Assembly (NCBI RefSeq): GCF_041200145.1
Contig: NZ_CP165734.1
Coordinates: 558,001-622,000, forward strand
Direction of reading: 5' to 3'
Origin: Bradyrhizobium sp. LLZ17
GTDB taxonomy: Bacteria; Pseudomonadota; Alphaproteobacteria; Rhizobiales; Xanthobacteraceae
Length of the DNA: 64,000 nt
Made by a program: the position numbers and the translations under genes. The notes beneath the pieces are model-generated. The model was not told the DNA's origin. It saw only the letters and a program-made list of their open reading frames with translations, and did not search any database. Below, piece after piece: positions 26,801-34,229 of the stretch. Each line of letters opens with the position of its first letter. The first letter of the stretch is position 1.

Positions 26801-28402
26801 TCGATCGCCGCCTCGAGCGGCGTCACCGTCACCAGCGGCGCTGCCCTGGGCGGTGGCGGCACGGTGGGCACCACAACCGTCAACGCCGGCGGCACGCTCG
26901 CGGCAGGCAACGGCGCCGCCAACTCGTCATTGAACGTGGTGGGCAGCCTCGCCCTGCAGTCCGGTGCCTACTACATGGTGCAGATCAATCCGGCGACGTC
27001 GAGCTTTGCCAACGTCACGGGCACGGCGACGCTGGGCGGATCGACGCTCAAGGCGGTCTATGCCAATGGCAGCTACGTCGCCAAGCAATACGCCATCCTG
27101 ACCGCCGGCAGCGTCAGCGGCACGTTCGGTTCTGTCGTCGAGACCAACCTGCCGTCGAACTTCAGCCGCACGCTGAGCTACGACGCCACGCACGCCTATC
27201 TGAACCTGATCCTGGACTTCGTCGCGCCGCCGGGCAGCGGCCTTTCCGGCAATCAGCAGAAGGTCGGCAATGCGATCATCAACTCGTTCAACGCGAACGG
27301 CGGCATCTCGCTGGTCTATAGCGGGCTCACCGCCGCCGGCCTGACCCAGGCCTCCGGCGAGACCGCGGTGGGTTCGCAAGGGACCACGTTCCAGGCCATG
27401 GGCCAGTTCATGGGCCTGCTCACCGATCCCTCCGGCGCGGGCCGCGACACCGGCGGCTCCGTTGCGCCGGCCTATGCCGACAGCGCGCCGGCAGGCGCCG
27501 CGCGCGACGCCTTTGCGATGCTGGCCAAGGCGCCACCGACCAGGACCTTCGAGCAGCGCTGGAGCGTGTGGGCTTCCGGCTTCGCCGGATCGCAGACGAC
27601 GGACGGCAACACCGCGCAGGGATCGAACAGCGCGACCAGCCGCCTGTTCGGCACCGCCGCCGGCGCCGAATACGCCTTCTCGCCGCAGACACTGGCCGGC
27701 TTCGCGCTCGCCGGCGGCGGCACCAGCTTCTCTGTGACTGGTGGCGGCTCCGGCCGCTCCGACCTGTTCCAGGCCGGCGCCTACGTCCACCACACCAATG
27801 GCCCGAGCTATATCTCCGCGGCGCTGGCCTATGGCCGGCAGGATGTCACCACCGACCGCACCGTGACACTCGCCGGCGTCGATCGCCTGCGCGCCGAGTT
27901 CAACGCCAATGCGTGGAGCGGCCGGCTCGAAAGCGGCTATCGCTTCGTCTCGTCATGGATCGGCGGCATCGGCCTCACGCCCTATGCCGCGGGCCAGTTC
28001 ACGACGTTCAACCTGCCGGCCTATGCCGAAACGGTCGTCTCGGGCAGCAATGCGTTCGCGCTGGCCTATGCCGCCAAGAGCGTGACCGACACCCGCAGCG
28101 AACTCGGCCTTCGCGCCGACAAGTCCTTTGCCATGCAGAACGGCGTGCTCACTCTGCGTGGCCGTGCCGCCTGGGCGCACGACTTCAATCCGGATCACTC
28201 GGTGGCCGCGACGTTCCAGGCGCTGCCCGGTGCGAGCTTCGTCGTCAGCGGTGCGCGGCCGGCAGCCGACTCCGCGCTCACCACCGTCTCAGCGGAGATG
28301 AAATGGCTGAACGGGTGGTCGGCCTCGGCCAGCTTCGAGGGCGAGTTCTCCAACGTGACGCGCTCATACGCCGGCAAGGGTACGGTGCGCTACGCCTGGT
28401 GA
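23819..28402 (+). CDS. giant autotransporter with tandem STAG repeats and outer-membrane beta-barrel
   Basis: 1527 residues from a GTG; later GTGs at 23831 and 23834 are possible starts. An extended signal peptide (RRLRAALLTSSALALAWALP) ends near ARAS. The passenger is a predicted beta-helix. It contains four autotransporter-associated repeats (for example LVKIGTGTLTLSGANTYTGG) and sixteen consecutive ~20-residue units with the core STAGSATITNN (24776-25770), with two more before and about four after. Residues about 1241-1527 are the beta-barrel (QRWSVWASGFAGSQ, LAGFALAGGGTSFSVTGGG), ending in aromatic YAW as BAM substrates do. It is a type Va surface protein; adhesion or biofilm is the usual role of similar passengers, but no adhesin motif is specific here. 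Controlled probably by the divergent regulator. Confidence 0.92.
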   Translation: MLGEVVRTGKDCFAATRRLRAALLTSSALALAWALPAAPARASDGTWLTSPASNDYGTASNWDGGFVPSGTATFGTSNTTSLSISNAGVSGWTFNAGASNYTFDVSGQLNMAGAGITVNSGSVTINYNGVNALGNFVGSSTAGAATINVNNGDLQFFDHSTAGNAALNVSGLGQILFLTSGPVTAGSIAGAGTYDLGGNQLTVGSNNLSTVLTGGIILNGSLVKIGTGTLTLAGGYQTMAGDVTINGGTLQLGSASIGASQAIRGAVTVGADGTFAVVNSDLAGTTSISNSGTVTFHNSRFGSSSASSASISNSGTLSFYDDGTAGTSTITNTGSGTVNFYDRSTAGSSTIATDPASGNRVTVSFNDSSTAGNASLTNNNTLAFNNSSTAGSAGITNNGIMNFRDSSTASSATITNNGGLIYFYGTSTAGSAAITNNTYGQLIFSDTSSAANANITSGYYGFVGFDNSSTAGSATININSNGGTLNFHGTSTAGSATITNAGNAIFYDTSTAGSATINNSGMLSFYGLSTAGNAVITNTNLTNFNQASTAGTAGITNNGVLSFGGSSTAASATITNNVATYFDGASTAGSAAITNTYNLVFSGTSTAGNAVITNNGGGIFNNSVGTTTFQGNSTAGNAQLINNDPSAVFDFSGSSGPNGDNKLSAGSIAGDGTFYLGANELTVGSNNLSTTVSGVIADGGYSGGAGGSLVKIGTGTLTLSGANTYTGGTTFAGGTVSVSSDANLGDLAGSLTFNGGTLQVTGTAFNATARTINLGAGGGTFDIADVTNDFVISQGVSGSTLTKSGAGTLTLTGAESFSGATVSAGTLAFSANATAGNAAITNAAQLVFATSATAGNATITNNNQLTFYGHSTAGNAIIINSSNVLFDGDSTPDNAQLTNVAPGAVINFYTPGLNSDGKISAGSIAGIGRFDLNGAALTVGSNNLSTTVTGVLTGDGILTGTSLIKVGAGTLTLAGINTYTGATIVDGGALGVSGSIAASSGVTVTSGAALGGGGTVGTTTVNAGGTLAAGNGAANSSLNVVGSLALQSGAYYMVQINPATSSFANVTGTATLGGSTLKAVYANGSYVAKQYAILTAGSVSGTFGSVVETNLPSNFSRTLSYDATHAYLNLILDFVAPPGSGLSGNQQKVGNAIINSFNANGGISLVYSGLTAAGLTQASGETAVGSQGTTFQAMGQFMGLLTDPSGAGRDTGGSVAPAYADSAPAGAARDAFAMLAKAPPTRTFEQRWSVWASGFAGSQTTDGNTAQGSNSATSRLFGTAAGAEYAFSPQTLAGFALAGGGTSFSVTGGGSGRSDLFQAGAYVHHTNGPSYISAALAYGRQDVTTDRTVTLAGVDRLRAEFNANAWSGRLESGYRFVSSWIGGIGLTPYAAGQFTTFNLPAYAETVVSGSNAFALAYAAKSVTDTRSELGLRADKSFAMQNGVLTLRGRAAWAHDFNPDHSVAATFQALPGASFVVSGARPAADSALTTVSAEMKWLNGWSASASFEGEFSNVTRSYAGKGTVRYAW
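24776..25770 (+). repeat. sixteen tandem ~60-bp units encoding the STAG beta-helix repeat
   Basis: Successive units encode F-x3-(S/G)TAG-(S/N/T)-A-x-I-T-N-N-(G/T). The protein pattern is conserved while codons differ considerably, so the array is old or has been diversified; a recent expansion would show near-identical DNA. Each unit fits one turn of a beta-helix. Confidence 0.85.
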
Positions 28403-28688
28403 GGCCGGCGGAGGACCTGCCTTGAGGGGCAAGCCAAATCTCAGGGTGGGTGGATAGGGCGGTTGGCTAGGCAAGCCGTTGAGGCCAGGGAAAATCACGA
28501 GCGGCGGGAGTCTGTGGGGGCATCTGTTGTACCTCGCCGATTGAACCTATCTCGACCCGAGCCAAATGTTCTGCAACATGGGACTCGCAACCGCCATTCT
28601 GACAACGAGAAATTCCGCAATGATCTCAATGGGCCAAAAAAGCCGAAAATGTCAGAACGGCTTTTGGAAACACTGCGAAAATCCGAGA

Positions 28689-28734
28689 CTTCCAAGCTGA
28701 ATACGAGGGTTCGATTCCCTTCACCCGCTCCAGA
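28689..28734 (+). repeat. 46-bp direct repeat, right copy (attR-like)
   Basis: Identical to 21391-21436: the 3' half of tRNA-Gly from anticodon loop to the encoded CCA plus 2 nt. The 5' half of the tRNA is absent, so it cannot make a tRNA. Confidence 0.85.
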
Positions 28735-28738
28735 CGTT

Positions 28739-28751
28739 TCAATGACTTGGC
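28739..28751 (+). repeat. post-tRNA motif copy TCAATGACTTGGC
   Basis: One mismatch from the 13-mer after tRNA-Gly and tRNA-Trp, 6 nt after the CCA of the partial tRNA copy. Confidence 0.55.
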
Positions 28752-28977
28752 ACGATTTTCCAGATTCCATTCCGACAACACGGCTGACACAGATCTAAAC
28801 TCGGCGGTTTTCTCGGTCTAGCGAAGCGACGTTATCACCACGGTAACTGATCGCACTTCCGGCGCACGGTGTTCGCGTGCATGTGTGCCAGAGACGTTGG
28901 GTAGCGACGGAGTCCCGGTGCCGAAGTCGGCGCCCAGGCTTTGCCATGGACGGATACAAAATCCCCTACCGACGGCT

Positions 28978-29004
28978 GTAACCTTTTGGCGGAAAGATCC
29001 GAAC
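28978..29004 (+). promoter_or_regulatory. ECF (SigF/EcfF-type) promoter GTAACC-N16-CGAAC
   Basis: GTAACC at 28978-28983, a 16-bp spacer, CGAAC at 29000-29004, 59 bp before the thioredoxin start. This equals the element I remember for Caulobacter SigF promoters (GTAACC-N16-CGAA). Because the same operon encodes an ECF sigma factor and an NrsF-type anti-sigma, it is very probably the autoregulated operon promoter. Confidence 0.7.
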
Positions 29005-29063
29005 ATTGGATCACAAGCCCGGCTGCATTTGCTGGGCGTTCACAAACTGCCAGGAGATTTGCA

Positions 29064-29465
29064 ATGCATTTTTCGAGAACCATGGCTGTGGCCGCCTTGG
29101 CCCTGGGCCTTTTTGCGGGGCTAGGCCCTGCCGCTTTCGCTGCGACGGAGGTACCGTTCACGCAGCAGGTGTTTGAGGCCAGCCAACACGAGGGCAAGCC
29201 AATTCTGGTCCACATCACCGCCCCCTGGTGCCCGTATTGTGCCAAGCAGAGGCCGATCCTGGACAGTCTGGAGAATGAAGCCGCGTTCAAGGATCTGGTC
29301 GTCTACAACGTCGATTTCGACACGCAAAAGGACATTGTCCGGGCCATGGGCGCCCAGAAGCAAAGCACGCTGATCGTGTTCCACGGTGCCGCCGAAAAGG
29401 GTCGCTCAACCGGTGATACCGATGCCGGTTCGATCAAGGCGCTGCTTGAAAAAGCGAACGACTAG
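29064..29465 (+). CDS. periplasmic thioredoxin-family protein
   Basis: A 133-residue secreted protein. The start at 29064 follows AGGAGA and opens with a signal peptide (AVAALALGLFAGLGPAAFA). The mature protein has the thioredoxin fold with a WCPYC active site in ITAPWCPYCAKQRPILDSL, then VVYNVDFDTQKDIVRAMGAQ. The usual cis-Pro is not obvious: STLIVFHGAAEKG has Thr-Leu where thioredoxins have T-P, an oddity worth noting. It probably receives electrons from the CcdA-like protein encoded next and reduces periplasmic thiols. First gene of the ECF sigma operon. Confidence 0.88.
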   Translation: MHFSRTMAVAALALGLFAGLGPAAFAATEVPFTQQVFEASQHEGKPILVHITAPWCPYCAKQRPILDSLENEAAFKDLVVYNVDFDTQKDIVRAMGAQKQSTLIVFHGAAEKGRSTGDTDAGSIKALLEKAND

Positions 29466-29541
29466 CTTTTTGTTTTGACGCGTTGCTTCGCGCGAACCGG
29501 GGCTAGCTTCGCTCGAAAACGCAACTTGAGGAAACATCGGA

Positions 29542-30270
29542 GTGACCTTGCCATTCGTCAGCATGGGGTTCGGGTTTATCGCGGGAATGCTCTCGACGCT
29601 ATCCCCGTGCGTGCTGCCACTGCTGCCGCTCGTGCTCGGGCCTGCCCTCGCCGTGCATCGACTGGGTGTGCCTGCATTGCTCGCCGGCCTGGTGCTTTCT
29701 TTCGCCAGCATCGGATTGTTCGTCGCTACGGTGGGATTCGCGATCGGTCTCGACGGCGACGTGTTCCGCGACATCTCCGCTGTGCTGTTGGCCGGATTGG
29801 GCGGCATCCTGCTGAGCGGCGCATTGCAGCAACGCTTCGCGATGGCTACCGGTGGCGTCAGCAACGCTGGAAGCCGGCTCATCGCCCGCATGACCCCGAC
29901 CGGTGTCAAGGGGCAGTTCGTGGTGGGCGTTCTGCTGGGCGCCGTCTGGAGCCCCTGCGTGGGACCCACACTCGGCGCGGCGTCCGTGCTTGCGGCGCGG
30001 GACCAAGATCTCGTAAGCGCGGCAGCGGTTATGGTCGCATTCGGATTAGGGACGTCGGTCCCCTTGCTCATCGCTGGATTGCTGTCCCGAACGGCGATGA
30101 TGCGCTGGCAGGGCAAAATGATGAATGCCGGAAAGGTTGGCAAGCTCTTGCTCGGCGGAAGCGCGGTGACGGTTGCAGTTCTAATCCTGACCGGTGCGGA
30201 TCACGCCCTGGAAGCCGCGCTTGTCGCCGCGTCACCCGCTTGGCTGACCGATCTCACCACGCGGTTTTGA
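29542..30270 (+). CDS. CcdA/DsbD-type transmembrane electron transporter
   Basis: A 242-residue, six-helix inner-membrane protein starting at GTG 29542 with GAGGA upstream. The two redox cysteines sit in the pseudo-symmetric motifs TLSPCVLPLLPLVLG and VWSPCVGPTLGAA, as in CcdA. It carries reducing equivalents from cytoplasmic thioredoxin to the periplasm. In this operon the natural acceptor is the WCPYC protein encoded 76 bp upstream. A role in repair of oxidised periplasmic proteins rather than cytochrome c maturation is inferred from the sigma-factor context. Its stop is 1 nt before the sigma GTG. Confidence 0.9.
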   Translation: MTLPFVSMGFGFIAGMLSTLSPCVLPLLPLVLGPALAVHRLGVPALLAGLVLSFASIGLFVATVGFAIGLDGDVFRDISAVLLAGLGGILLSGALQQRFAMATGGVSNAGSRLIARMTPTGVKGQFVVGVLLGAVWSPCVGPTLGAASVLAARDQDLVSAAAVMVAFGLGTSVPLLIAGLLSRTAMMRWQGKMMNAGKVGKLLLGGSAVTVAVLILTGADHALEAALVAASPAWLTDLTTRF

Positions 30271-30271
30271 G

Positions 30272-30835
30272 GTGTCCGGTTTGCGCGCGACGGATCCGCA
30301 GCAGTGGACGGCGCTCATGGTGCGAGGGCAATGCGGCGACACCGACGCCTATCACCGCCTGTTGCTCGGCATCACGCCTTATTTGCGGACGATTGCGAAC
30401 CGGGCGCATCGCAATGCCAGCGATGCCGAAGATACCGTCCAGGACATCCTGCTGACACTGCATGAGGTTCGGCAAACATACGACCCGTCACGCCCGTTCA
30501 AGCCCTGGCTGGCTGGTATCGCACGGCACCGTGTTGCAGATCGCTTGCGCGCTCTCGGGCGCGTCGCGGCAGGAGAAGTGATGTTGGAAACCAAGCATGA
30601 AGCCTTTGCAGCCCCCGACCAGACGAGTGAGCACGCGCTGGATAGCCACACCGTGGGCGTCGCCCTGCAGTCTCTTCCGACTGGCCAGCGTCAGGCTATC
30701 ACGCTGTTGAAGTTGCAGGAGCGGTCGTTGAGGGAGGCTGCGGAGCAGAGCGGAGTGTCTATTGCGTCTTTGAAGGTTTCTGCCCATCGGGGCATCAAGG
30801 CGCTCAGGCGCCTTCTGGGCGAGGGAGGCAACTAG
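30272..30835 (+). CDS. ECF RNA polymerase sigma factor (SigF/EcfF-like)
   Basis: A 187-residue sigma-70 family protein with region 2 (RAHRNASDAEDTVQDILLTL, FKPWLAGIARHRVADRLRAL) and region 4 (LPTGQRQAITLLKLQERSLR, GVSIASLKVSAHRGIKALRR). It begins with GTG 1 nt after the ccdA stop and its TAG directly abuts the ATG of the anti-sigma gene, so sigma and anti-sigma are translationally linked. Members of this group with an NrsF/DUF1109 partner answer metal or oxidative stress in Caulobacter and Bradyrhizobium. It likely recognises the promoter at 28978. Confidence 0.9.
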   Translation: MSGLRATDPQQWTALMVRGQCGDTDAYHRLLLGITPYLRTIANRAHRNASDAEDTVQDILLTLHEVRQTYDPSRPFKPWLAGIARHRVADRLRALGRVAAGEVMLETKHEAFAAPDQTSEHALDSHTVGVALQSLPTGQRQAITLLKLQERSLREAAEQSGVSIASLKVSAHRGIKALRRLLGEGGN

Positions 30836-31495
30836 ATGGAGACCACAGATCTCATTCAGACCCTGGCGAACGCGGCGCGACCAGTGCGCGTCATTCGCCC
30901 TCCGCTGTTCCGTGCCGGCTGTTGGCTTCTGATCGCGCTCGTCGTCCTGATCTTGCTTGTTGTCGAACATGGTCTTCGGTCAGACATTGCAAATCAGCTA
31001 CGCAACCCGTCTTTCCTCGTTGGGACGACGGCCTCCTGCGTGACGAGTGCGCTGGCCGCATTCAGTTGCCTGATGGCAAGCCTGCCCGACCGTTCGCGGT
31101 TCTGGCTGCTGCTTCCGCTGCCCTCGCTAGCGGTGTGGATGGCGACCCTCGGCTATGGTTGCCTCACGGACTGGGTGAGCTACGACACAGGCAGCCTGCG
31201 GATGGGCGTCGCTTTTCAGTGCTTCGCCACGGTGCTCCTCATTAGCCTACCGCTGTCGGTATCGATTTTTGTGATGTTGCGTCATGTAGTCCGCCTGCGC
31301 CCCGCCTTGGTGACGCTGGCGGCCGGACTGGCTGTCGCCGGCATGACTTCGACAGCCATGTCGCTTCTCTATCGCCTCGATGCCACCATTATGAACCTGA
31401 TCTGGAATCTTGGAACGGCTGCATCGATTGTCCTCATTGAGGCCATCATTGGACGGCCTGTCCTGACAAGGATGGCGGACTCGGCCGAACGCTGA
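30836..31495 (+). CDS. NrsF/OsrA-type membrane anti-sigma factor (DUF1109)
   Basis: A 219-residue, six-helix inner-membrane protein; the short N-terminal tail (METTDLIQTLANAARPVRVI) should bind the sigma factor. Landmarks include LLPLPSLAVWMATLGYGCL and a helix around FQCFATVLLISLPLSV. Family members sense oxidants or metals through two cysteines about 50 residues apart. Cys129 (in FQCF) is at the expected place for the first, but there is no cysteine after it: the second position appears to be Tyr179. Sensing may therefore differ. ATG follows the sigma stop directly. Confidence 0.88.
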   Translation: METTDLIQTLANAARPVRVIRPPLFRAGCWLLIALVVLILLVVEHGLRSDIANQLRNPSFLVGTTASCVTSALAAFSCLMASLPDRSRFWLLLPLPSLAVWMATLGYGCLTDWVSYDTGSLRMGVAFQCFATVLLISLPLSVSIFVMLRHVVRLRPALVTLAAGLAVAGMTSTAMSLLYRLDATIMNLIWNLGTAASIVLIEAIIGRPVLTRMADSAER

Positions 31496-31818
31496 TCCGA
31501 GCCGTGAAATGCGTCCACCTCCGTCGATTGGTGGCGTCTTATTTTTGACCGCTCAACCGGCACGACAACTCCTGCTCGAAGGAACTGATAAAGCAATCGC
31601 CGGTGCAGCAAAGCGCTCTGGGCTGCTGGCACGGTCGTGTTCGCCCGCTCGACGCGGCGCCGCGCAAGCAGCGCTACTTCTCGGGTGTTCCGGCACGATC
31701 AGGAACGGATCGGCCGTTTCCGGTTTGTCATGTGCTGTGCCGGCAATTCCAGTGCGGTCGCAAATGACCACGGATCGCTGGACCGGGTCACTTCGAACAC
31801 TGCAGCTCGGTTTAACTT
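31496..31818. other. 323-bp stretch without a convincing gene
   Basis: A plus-strand frame covers it but has no family resemblance and runs into the next gene. I see no tRNA, hairpin or repeat. Confidence 0.4.
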
Positions 31819-32310
31819 ATGAGCAAGAAAGATCCTGTCGACCGCGTCTGGGACATTATCCAAAACGTCGGCGTGTGCATGCTGACGACGCAGTTCGGCG
31901 ATGGACTGCGTGCGCGGCCGCTTGAAGCGAGACCCGACCGCGATGCCGGCGTGATTTTCTTCGTAACCGACCTCCATAGTCCCAAGGAGGACGAAATCGA
32001 GGCCGCGCCCGATGTCGGGCTGGTCTTCATCGATTCGAGCGCCAACGCCTACCTGTCGATCACCGGTCGCGCCTCGGTCATGCGCGATCCCGACAAGATC
32101 AGGGCCGTGTGGCGAAAAACCGACGAGGTGTGGTGGCCGGGTGGCCCGACCGATGCAGACGTATCTTTGTTGCGGGTCGAGCCTTTCACCGCGGAATTGT
32201 GGGACGGACCGGCGAGCTCCGCCGTTGCGGCATTCGAGTTTGCCAAGGCGAGGTTGACCGGCGAGAAACCTAATCTCGGTGAGAACCGCAAGCTGACGAT
32301 CAAGATGTGA
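31819..32310 (+). CDS. pyridoxamine-5'-phosphate-oxidase-like general stress protein
   Basis: A 163-residue split-barrel flavin-binding-like protein. Typical strands are visible: VGVCMLTTQFGDGLRARPLE, GVIFFVTDLHSPKEDEIEAA, VGLVFIDSSANAYLSITGRA, then AVWRKTDEVWWPGGPTDAD and LLRVEPFTAELWDGP. This pattern marks the 'general stress protein 26' subgroup, which binds FMN or FAD; the reaction is unknown. Cytoplasmic, full length, single gene. It could belong to the general stress regulon, but I see no matching promoter. Confidence 0.85.
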   Translation: MSKKDPVDRVWDIIQNVGVCMLTTQFGDGLRARPLEARPDRDAGVIFFVTDLHSPKEDEIEAAPDVGLVFIDSSANAYLSITGRASVMRDPDKIRAVWRKTDEVWWPGGPTDADVSLLRVEPFTAELWDGPASSAVAAFEFAKARLTGEKPNLGENRKLTIKM

Positions 32311-32433
32311 GTACGCGGACCGAGCTCATCCCGCGCAGAATCGAGGACTTGTGAGCCGCAGCCGCGATCTGCACCCCGTCAATAGGCCTTCAGCCTCATT
32401 GAAGAGGTCGCGCTTTCAGAGCATCATGCCGCG

Positions 32434-34104
32434 ATGTTGTTGGGTTTGGCGATTGTAGGAGCCATCGGCCTCGTTGTGCTGGCGGAACGGAGTGCCGAGC
32501 AGCTTCTGTTTGCAATGGCCGCACTGTTGTTTACCGCCGCCCTGATGCTGGTTTTCGTTGCGGATCTTGAGAGGGCGGTGCTGCTGTCTTGCCTTCTGGT
32601 GATCGCGATTGCCGGACTATCGATCGTCAAATTCGATCACAGCGCACTCAAACTCACCGTGTCCGACTTGCCGCTCGTGTTCGCAGGGACGGTCCCATTT
32701 TTTGTGTCGCAATACCCACGCATGATGTTGGGTGTTCTGGTGGGAAGCTTCCTTTTCGCCTTTGCGTCGGCCGCGGTGTTGTTCTACGCCGCTGGATCTC
32801 CCATTTCGATCGAGCTTCGAATTCTCCTGTTCGGTCTCGCCCTCATTTGCTTCGCCAGCATCTTTGCGAAAGGCGCGTCGTCTTGGCGGCTGACGCTGTC
32901 CCAGCCGCGCTGCTTCTACTCGAGCTTCATGGCCTCGCTCGTCGACCCCGCTTCCTGGCAGCAGTTCGGCCGGCTGACGCTCAGTGACATCGCAATCGAG
33001 CCACTGCCGCTCAGGGCGGCGGTGCCGGCGCGCTCAACCCGCTTTCCCGACATTATCGTGATCCAGCACGAATCGGTTTTCGACCCGCGCGTTTTTGGCT
33101 TGCCGATTGAGCCCGCCGTCGAGGCCTTCCTGTCCCCTGAAGACGGTGAACACGGGTGCCTCAACGTGGACATCTTCGGGGGCGGATCGTGGCAGTCTGA
33201 ATTCAGCCTGCTGACCGGTCTTTCGAGTGCAAGCTTCGGGTCGAGTGCCTACCAGCTCTTCAGAAAGGGCGCAGGTCGATTCCACAGCAGTCTCACCCAT
33301 TCGCTGGCCTCGCTCGGCTATCAGACAACGCTGATGTCGAGCTGTCGCCGCAGTTTTCTCAACTATGATGAATTCTACAGCTCGATCGGGATGAACGAAC
33401 GCATTTTCATCGACGACATTCCGCCACCGTTCGATATCAGGCGTTTCGAGGCGACAAATTCCGACGCGTTGTTCCTGGAGGCGGTGATCGACGGCTATGC
33501 AAGCAGCATCGCCGACAATCCGGCAACGCCTCGATTTCTGTATGTGCTGACCAACTTCAATCATGGCCCGCATGACAGGCGCCTGGTTGCGCCGGGACAG
33601 TTTGAAAGCGAGCGCGCTTTCGCTATGGCGCACCTGCCGGATCGCAGATACGCCGAGTATTATGCGCGGCTGGTGGAGACCGCCTCAACCTGGCAAAAGC
33701 TCAAGCTGAAGCTGGAAACAACCCTTCCAGAGCGCCCGCTTCTCGTGGTGCACTATGGCGATCACCAACCCGTATTCACCAATCAGATCGATCGGCAGCT
33801 AAAGCTCGCGGCCGACGCGCGGCGTGCGTTCCGAACATTTTACGCGATGGAGGCGTTGAACATCACTCCCGAGCAATTCGGATCGGGACGAGGCGCGGAT
33901 CTCGACATCGCCTTTCTTGGAACTGTGGCATTGCAGCGCGCAGGCCTCCCGCTCGATCCGATATTCTCGACCCGCGCCAGCTTGCTTGAGGATTGCGGGC
34001 AAACCTACTTTGCGTCGGCCTCCGAACGGAAACGCCGGTTCCACCGCACGTTGGTCGATATGGGCCTGGTAGACCTGGTCCGAAATGTTCGACAGGCGGG
34101 CTAG
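32434..34104 (+). CDS. LTA-synthase-like sulfatase/phosphoglycerol transferase
   Basis: A 556-residue membrane enzyme. About five N-terminal helices (residues 1-145) precede an alkaline-phosphatase-superfamily domain. Metal-site motifs are PDIIVIQHESVFDPR (Glu213) and LLVVHYGDHQP (Asp443, His444). The expected nucleophile region is FGGGSWQSEFSLLTGL, with Ser252 where lipoteichoic-acid synthases have Thr. In Gram-negatives such proteins transfer phosphoglycerol or phosphoethanolamine to periplasmic glucans or lipids. The active domain should face the periplasm. The RBS is poor, so the start is uncertain. Stand-alone gene upstream of xylB. Confidence 0.8.
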   Translation: MLLGLAIVGAIGLVVLAERSAEQLLFAMAALLFTAALMLVFVADLERAVLLSCLLVIAIAGLSIVKFDHSALKLTVSDLPLVFAGTVPFFVSQYPRMMLGVLVGSFLFAFASAAVLFYAAGSPISIELRILLFGLALICFASIFAKGASSWRLTLSQPRCFYSSFMASLVDPASWQQFGRLTLSDIAIEPLPLRAAVPARSTRFPDIIVIQHESVFDPRVFGLPIEPAVEAFLSPEDGEHGCLNVDIFGGGSWQSEFSLLTGLSSASFGSSAYQLFRKGAGRFHSSLTHSLASLGYQTTLMSSCRRSFLNYDEFYSSIGMNERIFIDDIPPPFDIRRFEATNSDALFLEAVIDGYASSIADNPATPRFLYVLTNFNHGPHDRRLVAPGQFESERAFAMAHLPDRRYAEYYARLVETASTWQKLKLKLETTLPERPLLVVHYGDHQPVFTNQIDRQLKLAADARRAFRTFYAMEALNITPEQFGSGRGADLDIAFLGTVALQRAGLPLDPIFSTRASLLEDCGQTYFASASERKRRFHRTLVDMGLVDLVRNVRQAG

Positions 34105-34229
34105 TCCAGCCTCGATGATCAGCTTGGGAGGCGCGCGTCCCTTGACGCGATCAGCCTTCTTGGATTGATTGGACGATCCGACGTCGCGGCGCGCGTCGTC
34201 CATTTCGACGCCAGCAATTGTAAGCATCC

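Larger units (their letters stand above)
21391..28734. mobile_element. putative tRNA-Gly-associated island carrying a regulator and an autotransporter
   Basis: The 7.3-kb segment is bounded by the intact tRNA-Gly and a 46-bp exact copy of its 3' half. It contains two substantial genes, the winged-helix/TPR regulator and the giant autotransporter, which are divergent and probably a functional pair. No integrase, transposase or replication gene is visible, so either the integrase was lost or this is one end of an older, eroded island. Base composition of the two genes is not obviously foreign by eye. Boundaries are well supported; mobility is inferred. Confidence 0.6.
28403..28977. other. intergenic region containing the right att-like copy
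   Basis: No gene is visible. It holds the partial tRNA-Gly copy (28689-28734), the motif at 28739-28751 and decaying homology to the flank of the intact tRNA up to about 28786. Short frames crossing the copy are artefacts. Confidence 0.6.

Noticed and set aside
28495..28770. Minus-strand small frame across the tRNA-Gly partial copy
   Set aside because: Its most protein-like part is the tRNA sequence itself in translation.
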